This document shows, in pieces, positions 24,595-34,452 of a stretch of 64,000 nucleotides of DNA. The translations under genes and the position numbers were made by a program. The stretch covers positions 4,614,990 through 4,678,989 of the forward strand of contig NC_087387.1 in assembly GCF_963675165.1 (NCBI RefSeq), written 5' to 3'. The notes beneath the pieces are model-generated. The model saw only the letters and a list, made by a program, of their open reading frames with translations. It ran no database searches and was not told the origin of the DNA. Every line of letters starts with the position of its first letter. Within the stretch, counting starts at the first letter, position 1. This stretch comes from Halichondria panicea. Lineage: Eukaryota > Porifera > Demospongiae > Suberitida > Halichondriidae.

Positions 24595-24790
24595 CACCGT
24601 CACGCATGTTGTTATTTGATGTTTATCAAGTGGCTTTTGTTGCTGATGAGGCACACACTGTGTTCCTTGAGGAGATGATTTAGGGACAAATTTGCAGGAA
24701 TCAGACAAATGCGGAGTCGAACACCTACGTCAGTAAACATCCTTGCTTTGACTGCTACTTCAATCAATGGAAACTTATCACGCAGTTTTG
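24595..24790. repeat. Segment duplicated at 33270-33800
   Basis: Matches at about 75-80% by eye to 33290-33394 plus 33740-33790, including CTTTTGTTGCTGA and CAGTAAACATxCTTGCTTTG. The distant copy is interrupted by a transposon, so this copy shows the empty site. Confidence 0.65.
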
Positions 24791-25499
24791 AAGTTAAAGA
24801 AACTCACTGCAAGATCGTGGAAATATACAGTATCCACAATTATACAACGGATTACCTCCTTTTGGGGTAATGTATGCCCATGCGCATATATACAATGTAT
24901 ATACCAGGAGCAGATGAGGGGATGAAGCGTCAACGCATCAGCCACACATATGTACAGAGCACTTAGCACATCGTCAAACAAGGCGTGTGATTACGACGAT
25001 AGTGATAGTGAATCCGCAATACTATATGCATAATTATACTGAGAGTACTGTAATATTTCAGAGAGAGAGCTGTTTCATGCACTGAGGTACTACTGCTGAC
25101 TAGGATTATATTAGATAGTTCAAACGCTTTAACACTTATTTCGATTTCACACAGAGATACTTCTCAACACATGGCATACACATAAAACATTACGTATTGA
25201 CAAGTAAACATAGCCAATGAAATTATCCAACAAGTACCTTAATGTTACGGGTACTTATTCAGGAATTGAGGCTAGCAGTAACTTATGTCCACAAAGTGAC
25301 TCAACCGCAAATGTTTTGCCCCCCCCCCCCCAAGGTTACCGGCTATACTGGTGTCAGAGGAATGAATGACTCCCCGGTAATTCCTGCCTAAGGTGTGGGT
25401 GACTCCCCCAGGAGTAAATGACTCCCTATATGCGCATGCTTGTTTGTTTGCTCCTGCCAATGTTGACCTGTTTTCATCTTATGCAGAGCAAGGTTAGTA

Positions 25500-25860
25500 G
25501 CTGTAACTAGCCCAAATGTACAAGCCTCTATAATAGCGCACAATGGGTTGTTACTGTGTCTGTGCACGGCATCTATTCAGCAGCAGAGCAGGGGCAGCAA
25601 CAACTGTGGTTTATTTGCTATACCGCTGCATACCATGCACCCATTGCAAGGAGACAATTTGGATATTAACATCATTCGACAAAAAGAGGCACCACCTTGT
25701 ACGTTGTTTTGAAATTCAGCCGAAGTCAAAAGAACTGAAGAGCTGCAAGAGACCCGAGAGAACTTACATACTGCCCTTAATTGTCTCCACCCTGACTCCT
25801 ACGATGAAATGATCCAGTGTGATGCGTGTAATTAACTCGTGGTATCATTAAAGTATCTCT
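25500..25860 (+). pseudogene. Ulp1-like peptidase remnant of a transposon-type ORF
   Basis: Three frames together recall the C-terminal half of Ulp1-family peptidases found in transposon ORFs. One frame gives ASIQQQSRGSNNCGLFAI, with the family's QQxxGSxDCGLFAIAfA pattern and the catalytic Cys. A shifted frame gives FDKKRHHLVRCFE, resembling the FDQxxMRxHLxxCFE end. Further on, SYDEMIQCDACN resembles the start of a PHD finger. Frameshifts between the pieces and an early stop mean it cannot make a protein. Confidence 0.5.
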
Positions 25861-26357
25861 CCACTTAGAGAATGGTTGTGTCCCATAGTAGTAGATCTAA
25901 ATAGAAGGCTTTCGTTCGCTGTTTTTGTTTTTCATGCACTGTAATAATTATTTGCACTGTTGTTTTTGTTTACATGAGAAAATGTGAACAGAGTGTACAA
26001 ATTAACTAAGTGAGGTAACTGATAAGTCGAACCAGTTAAGAAACAGCTCAGCCGGATAGATAGATGATCTATATACATTTACTGACAGGAGCAGACATGA
26101 TTACAGAATTATAGGACACTTGTAACAGGCTCTCACAGATACTGTCTTGAATTGTAGACACTGGTAAAGTTGTAGACACAATGTCACTGGTAAAGTCTCT
26201 CGACGTATGAGTTCTACTAGATCTAATACGCATGCGCAAGTTTGCACATAGCTTGCAATGGTGCTTGTAACTACATGTAGACTAGTTATATAGCTCAGCT
26301 TGCAAGTTGTTGTAGTGCATGTTCTCCAGGCTCTAGCTATAGTTACACAGAGATAAA

Positions 26358-29300
26358 ATGAAAGTGCTTTACTTGTCCTGTTGCCTCTACTTCTGGTAAG
26401 TATTGTATACATGTACATAACTTCTGACTAGACTCGGGTGATTAAAATATGTCGAGGTTAGCTTAGGACCTAGAAATATATATATGGACAATTCGATTGA
26501 TAGTAATTCTATTCAGAGAGCAAATTTTTTCACTCTGAAGGTTCCAACTCTTAGGAGCATCCTATTTACAAAGACCAAGGATCAATTTCGCTGGAGAGTT
26601 TAAGGCCGATGTCTCCACTATGAACAACAGAGACGAGAACTATGAACGATCAATGGAGAACGGGGAGGACCTGCAATTGCACAAGTGGTGGAATTGGAAC
26701 CCTGAAGGCACAAGCACTTGGGCAATAATGGACTGTGTAGTAACTTCAGTTGTGTTGGAAAACGGTTTAACCATAAATGACGAAGTTGTTGGCAAGCCGA
26801 TTGTGATTAATCCAGGTAGTTCCCTGCCTAAAATTGTTGATTTTAACTCAGCTAATAAGTTTTCCAGTATCATTTATGGTATGAAGCTAGGTATAAATTG
26901 GAACAGAGATGGAAAATCAAAGAATGCTTTTATTGGAGATTTTATACCGTCACCAGTTACTCACGAGCTATGGACACGTCAAGCAGATACTTCTAAATTT
27001 GCTAATGTAGGTGCTCGTGGTGTTTCTCAGCTTTCTAACGTACAATGGGCTGATCACCTGACTTCCGAAGCTTTAAACAATTTAAAAATACTTACGAATA
27101 GAGACAAAGTAAATGGCTACTCTCTTTCAATCATGCTTGCACTATTTGACTACTCTACAGATAAAGAAGAAAGGCTTTTTTATGGCAAGCTAGTTGGAAG
27201 TATTGGAGTCACTGAACTGGGAGAGTTTTTGGTGTTTCCTGTAAACAGAGTTCTAATGTTTACAGAGAATCCTCCATTACCAGTACCTTACCAGAGTCAA
27301 CTGTGTGTGTACAATTGGACTAATACTGCTTACTTTGATATCTTTGCCTCGAGAATGACTATTGATTTAAGTAACTCTCTTGCTTTGAACGTCAATGGTG
27401 AAGTATGCCATTTTTATCGTTACTATGCTGGCGTTTTGACAGACCAGCAAACCGTTGAAATTTTAGGTGAGATTCCATACATGGAGAAAAACTGGTACAG
27501 GAAAACAAGTGGCATTCAAGATTTCGATCTCGCAAGTCCTCATTTAGAGCGTGCTAAAAATCATCAAATTGTCGTTGTTGTCTTCAAAGAAGAGCCCTCG
27601 GAAATTAACCGTGTAAGATTTCCACTCTGTGAAAACTCCCTCACATATGGTATTGATAGTTGCTTGTACATTATTCTAAGAGAAGCTACTTACTTTATAC
27701 ATCCAATTAGCAGATACATCCTTCGACTAGAGAAAGGAGATTCGGTTCAAGTTAATTTGAAAGTGAAACATTACGGAAGTCAACCAAGCAAGCACATACC
27801 CGTCACACTTTGTGATAGCAGTCGCAGTGTACCTGCAACAAAATCAGATATCGAGTTTCAGAGCACACAAATAACAAACGATGCTGGCATTGCAACGTTC
27901 ACTTTTGTTGCTGGTGATGTTGGAAGTCCTAGGAAAGGTATCGACGGCCAACTGTTCAAATTTAACTATTGTGTATGCGAAGACTGTGAGACTGTGAATT
28001 GCTCTCAGTGTGAAGTGAAGGGTGGTAATCAAATTGTATTTCTGGTATGGAGTGATATTAAATATCAAATGCCGTATTATTGGGACACACACATTAAACC
28101 TATTTTCACTCAATATCAAAACCTTTATCCATCGATGAGCAAGATTATCAAACTAGGTGATTATGATGATGTCACTAAGCCTCTAAATATCGACTTGATT
28201 CTGTTTTCAATGTCTTTAGATCTCAATCACCCCAGCTACATGCCAGTGACGAGAGATCTTTCCCCAGCAAAAATAGATATGATAATCAAATGGTTGAAGA
28301 CTCCCGATCACCCCCGTAACCGAGAAGACGACAAGTTGTACGAATCACCTCCATTCTGCCATCAAACATACTTGTATAACGAAGAGAAACAAAAAATGAA
28401 AGAAGCTAGAATACAAATGGAATACTCATTTCCATGGATGAAACAATACCGTTCCAGCGGGTACATGAGAATACTTTTAGGTGGAACAGAACATTTTCTA
28501 CCAACACTTTCAGATTCTCATGTAACTCGTTCTTTTTTCGATGTTGCCATAGTTACACTGCCAACTTATGACAGGTTTCCGAATCATGTCAGTCCAGGTT
28601 ACTCTCATCTTCTCTCCGCCATTTTAAACCTAGATAGAAAACCACTACCAAATTGGTACACAAATCACTGCTCCAAACAATTGCTCAAAGAGATGTTACA
28701 GTTAGCCGTACAGTTAGAATTCTCTACCATTCCACCGTACTTGACAGCTCTTTACTCTATCAAGGATGGCTACAATCAAGAGGCATACGAAATCATTCGC
28801 TCTGTAGTCATGCAAGAAATGCTTCACCTGGCACAAGCGGCCAACCTGCTGATTGCTATCGGTGGACGGCCAATAATAGATAGTGCACAGGCTGTCCCAT
28901 CTTATCCCGGGAAGATACCGGGAGGAGTGTTACCTGGGCTAAATATAACACTACAGAAAGCATCTCCCAAGTATATAGCTGATGTGTTCATGATGATAGA
29001 ATTCCCTGACAACATCATTTACAAGGACCACCATACAGAAAAAGGAATTGAAACTCACGTACTTACAATTGGAAAGCTTTACAAACGTATACAAGAGTGT
29101 ATGGTTGAAAAAGAAAGAGACAATTTGTTCAAAACAGAAGTCAAGCAGCTCTCATGGCCATGGAAAGAACACGAAGAAGGTATTAAGCTGACGACTGTGA
29201 CCAATATAGAAGAAGCGATAGAGGCCATAAATATGATAATTGAGGAGGGAGAAGGAACTCCACAAAGAGACCCAACCTACTTGAAAACATCAGAGCTTGC

Positions 29301-29694
29301 TCACTTCTTCAAGTTTGAAACGCTCGCCTGCAAACATCATTTGAGAGTCCTCCATGATAACGATCAGTACATGTATGATTTCCGTGGTAAAAAGATAGAG
29401 TTCACATCTGAAGGTGTGTGGCCAATGAGAAATAACCCATCGTCTAAAACTATCCCCAGAAAATCACTTGCATACCGAGAGACTAAAATATTTCATAGCT
29501 TGTATCGTTCTCTATTGACTTTATTTCAAGAATCATTTGATGGACGACCTGACGCTATCAAAGAGGCTGTTCCAATCATGGAAGCAATGCAGCTACAAGC
29601 AAAGAAGCTGATGACTATGGAAGTACCCTCTAAACCTGGTCACCCAAAACAAACTTATGGTCCAACATTTGAATATATAATAGCGAAATTGTAA
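26358..29694 (+). CDS. Secreted VioB/RebD-like ferritin-domain protein
   Basis: Two exons (26358-26395 and 26541-29694, phase 2) give 1,063 aa. Exon 1 plus the first codons of exon 2 form a signal peptide (MKVLYLSCCLYFWFQLLGA), directly followed by RPRINFAGEFKADVSTMNN. That matches the RIHFxGxxxANxxTxNN start of bacterial VioB (violacein) and RebD (rebeccamycin), which couple two imino-indolepyruvate molecules. Other shared landmarks are WNWNPEGTSTW, LYPSMSKIIKLGD, SYMPVTRDLSPAKIDMIIKWL (near residues 577-597) and a C-terminal ferritin-like domain from about residue 727. That domain has QLEFST (E739), MQEMLHL (E772, H775) and FKFETLACKHH (E939, H945). A beta-rich Ig-like stretch (around 415-495) and a CxxC-rich loop lie in the middle. 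Length is close to the roughly 1,000 aa of VioB and RebD. The annotated frame can also start at Met40, but then the conserved N-terminus would be lost. Substrate is unknown; no partner oxidase (VioA/RebO type) is nearby. Confidence 0.85.
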
Positions 29695-30171
29695 TTGCTA
29701 TACAATCATATGAATAATAATCAGTTAGATATGGATTTACCATTGACTATAATTATGTGTTATATACCCTGTTGACATCATAATTATAGATTAGACAGAC
29801 AGAAAGACAGTCAAAATCTCAACGTTGCACACTACGGAAGGAAGTGTAATTGCTTCGCTCGCCCAATAATTCGAGGGCACTAAATTGTCGCGGATTGCTC
29901 AAACTAAACATTTTGCAATTTTATTTTGGAGGATAGAGGTTCAAATGACCAGTCCACACCCCTACAATTGAGAGATATTTTCAAAGTTCAAGGTAAATCT
30001 CCTCGGAAATCTCGAAAATAACAAGCTATATGCGGTATATCCCATGTAATGGTTGCCATGGTTATGTGTGTTCTTGTTAAGTTTCAAGTTGTGTAAAATG
30101 TAGTCATATAATATAGCATAGCAAGGGAGTGTATACACCCTGAATTGGTAGTATAATTATAGTGCATGCAT

Positions 30172-30563
30172 AGGGGTTGGTAGATTATGCTCGAGATATT
30201 GCCTATTATGCTATTCTTTTATGCTCAAGTTAACAGCATTTCAAATTGCCTATTATTTTTTTCAAATTGCCTATTATTCCCACATTATTCCCTCCAAAGC
30301 ACAACATAGACTCCATGTTGTCGCACAAGTAACATCAAACTATAAATAATGGCCACACAACTCTATCTATATTTAGCACTATAATGTACAATGACAACTG
30401 AAGGAGAATCTTAATTATCCACCAGTACTTCCATCAGGCTTACAAATGTTTATGATTCGTACTGATCCAAAACCTACCTATTATTCTCATAAAGGTGCCT
30501 ATTATGCCAGCATAATTCTCACCCAAAAAATGTGCCTATGCCAGCATAATCTACCAACCCCTA
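30172..30563. mobile_element. AGGGGTTGGTAGATTATGCT element, 8-bp duplication
   Basis: The ends AGGGGTTGGTAGATTATGCT and its complement are flanked by GCATGCAT on both sides. The boundary is uncertain by one base because of the flanking repeat. The interior is rich in CCTATTATxC motifs. The 8-bp duplication suggests a hAT-type non-autonomous element. Confidence 0.65.
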
Positions 30564-30600
30564 GCATGCATGCAGTGCAACATGCACATCAAAGTACTGC

Positions 30601-30932
30601 ATGGAATGCTTTAATCTTTGCAGTATAGTCAGGCAACAAATTAATGATTATTTCTGTAAATGTAAACACATTATGTGTTTATATACATTTACAGAGTCTC
30701 ATCAATTCACTGCATGGTAATTGAATCCTTTCAGTGAGCATTCAAACAACACTCTGCATCACTGTGGTGAGCATCAGTCCTATACCATGGAATGCTTTAA
30801 TCTTTGCAGTATAGTCAGGTAACAAATATGTATGTGTTTACATTTATGGAGTCTCAATTCACTGCATGGTAATTGAATCCTTTCAGTCAGCATTCTAAAC
30901 AACACTCTGCATCACTGTGGTGAGCATCAGTC
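30601..30932. repeat. Direct repeat, two copies of about 150-180 bp
   Basis: The blocks 30601-30780 and 30787-30932 share GGAATGCTTTAATCTTTGC, CACTGCATGGTAATTGAATC and CTGCATCACTGTGGTGAGC. A third, weaker copy is at 31556-31700, leading into the small secreted gene. No coding potential seen. Confidence 0.7.
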
Positions 30933-31898
30933 ACACACATGCAGTGCCTGTTCCATGCAGCAACTGGATCATAGATAGAGTAAGAAGGATTGGAAACAGG
31001 ATCCCGTGCAACTCTTACGTTGCCTCTTGAAAGTTCAAACCATCCGCGTTTCGCTTTAGAGTACAATAGGAAGTGGGCGTTAACCTCTATAGAGGTCCTC
31101 TAGCAGCAGTAACTGGAACCATAGATAGATTACTGCTCTATCTATATGATCGATTGGGATGCTGAGGTATAAGTCAAAAAGCAGATTTCATCACCTCCTG
31201 CATTTACACACACGTACTCAGTGCACCATGCCATATAGCTAGCTATTGCAGTGCAATATATGGTTGCTATGCATGGTAGTGATGCAACATGCCATTATAC
31301 AAAGTACTGGATTGCTTTGATCTGCCCACTCACTGGGCAACAAGTCATTATTATAATGCATGACTAGCTGCGTGTGGCCTGGCCAACCGTTCTGACGGGT
31401 GAACGGTTGGGCGGACCACGCCTAGCTACTAATGCACTGCAATAATAATATAATAGTTGCCAGGGTTATGTGTTCTTGCCGGCATAAAATGTATAGTCAA
31501 GGGCGTATGCCCAAAATTAATTGGTAGTAGTGCAGCTAGTGCAACCTGCTAAGCACTGGAATGCTTTAGTATAGTCATGCATGCAGATAACAAATTCATG
31601 AGCAATAATTAATTCATAATTCGCTCTTTTCTTCTTGTTTCAGCAGCATTCTAAGCAATTTTCTGCATCACTGTGGTGAGATCAGTGCCTGTTCCGGCAT
31701 TCAACTGTTTGAGACAGTGTCTTAGATCAGTCTGTGGAAGCCCTGCATGCATGTACAGCTTCTGTCAATATATAAGTAATGTTTTAGTGTGAGTACAATT
31801 ATAGTGCTATAGGACTGACCCTGATCAACCAACTAATAGTATATATCTACAAACCTATATCTCATCAACCAACTGAGTGACTTCTTGCTGAAAGTTAA

Positions 31899-32620
31899 AT
31901 GAAGGGTTTCATCATCATCAGTTTTCTTTTGATTGCTGTTGCAACAATGGCAACAGCCGTACCTAATCCAGGTATGTATTATGTGCTGATGTATGATAGT
32001 AAATTTGCAATGGCATATATACATATATAATTATATGCTTGCACTTCTTCACCGCGCCTGACTCGTATAAATTATAGCTAGCTATAATAGGTTTTTATGT
32101 TGCAAATAATTATTGACTCATTGACACACCATGAATGCACTGTTTGTTGCAATAGCTTTTGAGTTGATTATAAATTATTCATATAGGTGAATGGCAAAAA
32201 GATGCCACTTTTCAGAAGCTGCTGCGTATACTCAGTGTGACTCAAGGTGGTGAAGTAAAGGACTCAGCAGAGTTTAAAATGCCAGACGACGAGAAAATGT
32301 TTGTCAATATATATGGTGAGCCCATGCAGGCATACGTATGTATGCCGGATAAAATCAGCTGTAATGTCTCAAATGTAATTTCAAATTGTATAGTGTGTAT
32401 AATAATATTAAGCCTGTGCGTATACATGATAAATGGTATATAATTATGTTTGCATGTATATAATTTTGCAGATGAGATTAAGTGCATGTGCTTCCAACTC
32501 AAGGGTAAAGATGGCTCGTTCTGTATTGGATCTCCTTGTACCTTTGGGAAACCAGAGACTGCTGAAGTAGCTTCTACCCCATATCCACCGGGTGCAGCCC
32601 CATGGGGGGGCGTATGGTGA
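31899..32620 (+). CDS. Small secreted Cys-containing protein, unknown
   Basis: Three exons (31899-31971, 32187-32315, 32472-32620) in phases 1 and 1 give 116 aa plus TGA. The N-terminus is a clear signal peptide (MKGFIIISFLLIAVATMATA). The mature part starts with VPNPGEWQKDATFQKLLRIL, then a charged middle (KDSAEFKMPDDEKMF). Next comes a four-Cys core (KCMCFQLKGKDGSFCIGSPC) and a Pro/Gly/Trp-rich end (PYPPGAAPWGGVW). I do not recognise the family. An alternative donor 21 nt further downstream in exon 2 would change the frame and lose all the Cys residues, so the model given is preferred. A TATA-like box is upstream and AATAAA at about 32868 is downstream. The four Cys could form two disulfides in an extracellular peptide; this is inference. 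Confidence 0.6.
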
Positions 32621-34452
32621 ACCGATAACAACTGAGAGACATCGCATCAGATCAAAATTAATGTTGAAACTGATAGAGATTAGTATTATTATTGTATAGT
32701 ACATGTATAGTAATAATTATTATAGTCTGTGCGTATACATTATTATGTATATACAGTACATGTATTTAAGTTTAGCTAGGCCATACATGCATGCATGCAG
32801 GCAAAGTAGATCAGTTATGATTCAGTTTCTTATCACAAAAGTCACAGTTTTTGAGTAAAATATTGCAAATAAAAATAAAGCTTAGCCGTAAGATTTTGTT
32901 CATGCTAACAGTGCAATATTTTATTACACAAATAAAAATTCCTCACATGGCAGTAATCGATTTCTATACTGTAATAATTTTGCATGCATGTGCAATGGCT
33001 AGCCTCCTTCTCGGGCCGATTTGTCTCTAAAATAACGCTAGGTCGCCAACTAGGCCTGCTAATTGCAATTGTTTCACCACAAACCCACCACCTTATGTTG
33101 CCATGGAAACATTTTTGAATATTAGATCATAATAATATTATAGGCAAAAGTTTTCTAAGCATGCACTTGACATGTGTGTGGAGAAGGTGTTAATACAGAT
33201 GTGCACGAGAGACAAAATTGCGTTAAGGAAATGTGCACATACACGTATATATATAGATAAATTGTAACATAATAGGATGTTTACCAACAAAATTTAGCGA
33301 CTTTTGTTGCTGAAGCACACGTAGCTACTGTGTCAAGACTTGGGGAGATAATTTTAGAAAATGTTCAGGAATCAGATAAATGCAGAGTCTAATATAGGCC
33401 CTGATAAATTTATGCTCGGAATAATTTTAGCATAGGTGTCTAAGGGCATCAATGTCCATTTTTGGTAAAGATCATTACATTAAGTTTTGCATAACGATGT
33501 TTTCATGGCAAAAAATGGCTGAAGGCCGGTGAATATTTAGTCTCATGAATCAGCCGCCCTTCTAATTATGGCAATTCAGCGAGATAACACGATACAGTTG
33601 TGTGTTGTGTTTATTTCTACGTCTTAATTTACATTTTTGGGGAAAAATCAGAGAATAATCGGATTTTTTATGAGAATAATAGGCACAATTTTCAAGAATG
33701 TATAATGGGTGAAAAAAAAGCATAATTTATCAGGGCCTAGTCTAATACCTATACGTCAGTAAACATTCTTGCTTTGACTGCTACTTCAACTTATCACTAG
33801 GCCTAATTGACAAATTATGCTTTTTTTGTGCCTATTATCAATTATACTAGTTCCTAGAAGTCTCCCTATTACCGGTATTCTAAAAATTATGCTAGCATAA
33901 TATTGTTTGCCAAGCACTACTTATCACATAGTATTGACGCTATCGGCAATGAAAGATCCAAAATTAACTGCCCTATATATTCTAGATCTACCCGTTGATT
34001 TAGAGATAACATTTTGTACAAGGTTGAAAAAAAAAGTGAAATGAATGGAAATTGTGCTGATAGTGAATAAGCTACAACATGATTTAAAAATATTATTTCC
34101 CCAAAAGTTGTTGTAGTGGGAAATAATTTTAGGTGATAATGGGGTGATCGTAAAAAAATGTACGTAACATCAGTTATCTCCGGAACTAAAGTATTTCTGG
34201 ACAAATTTTTCTTATCAAAAGTTAGATAATTTATTCAAGCTAGCTTACTACGTGTAATTTTTGGACCTTAGCCATAAGATTTTCTTCAAATCTCTCCCTA
34301 ACTGAACGGCACTAAAAACTAGCAATTTGAGCACTGCGGAGGATGTGTAGATATTTAAGGAACATCGAACCTTTCATAAGATAGCCAAACTATCTATAGA
34401 CAAAGTTCCAAACCTTAGCCGGAAGCCATTGGCGTTTCTCTTCCTAACCGAT
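32621..34452. other. Intergenic with hAT-like insertion
   Basis: AT-rich, no gene. It holds a copy of the 24595 segment split by a 345-bp element (33395-33739) and a second partial element rich in CCTATTAT motifs at 33797-33915. Nothing identifiable in 33920-34430. Confidence 0.5.
33395..33739. mobile_element. hAT-like MITE with 8-bp duplication and known empty site
   Basis: The ends TAGGCCCTGATAAATT and its complement are flanked by GTCTAATA on both sides (33387-33394 and 33740-33747). The paralogous segment at 24595-24790 lacks the insert and has a single GTCGAACA at that point. No transposase frame is present. Confidence 0.82.

Larger units (their letters stand above)
21384..26357. other. 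Repeat-rich intergenic region
   Basis: About 5 kb without an intact gene. It holds a CAG...CTG element (21978), a large foldback (22607), an inverted-repeat element with an internal 150-bp direct repeat (23284-23843), a segment duplicated at 33270-33800 (24595-24790) and a dead Ulp1-like ORF (25500-25860). The sequence at 21480-21545 is partly repeated at 21785-21880 (GGAAAGGCCACATCAAGAA). A TATATA at 26287 lies about 70 bp upstream of the start of the next gene. Confidence 0.5.
29695..31898. other. Intergenic: MITE and triplicated direct repeat
   Basis: No gene seen. It contains an 8-bp-duplication element (30172), direct repeats at 30601-30932 with a third decayed copy at 31556-31700, and a 60-bp hairpin at 31368-31430 (GGCCAACCGTT / AACGGTTGG). 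A TATA-like ATATATAA at 31767-31774 is about 125 bp upstream of the small secreted gene. Confidence 0.5.

Noticed and set aside
26358-29694. Bacterial contamination as the source of the VioB-like gene
   Set aside because: It has a spliced signal-peptide exon, AT-rich eukaryotic codon use and flanks with the same repeat families as the rest of the window.
32316-32336. Extended exon 2 donor (TAC|GTATGT) in the small secreted gene
   Set aside because: Gives a different frame in exon 3 that loses the Cys core and ends early; the upstream donor gives a coherent protein.
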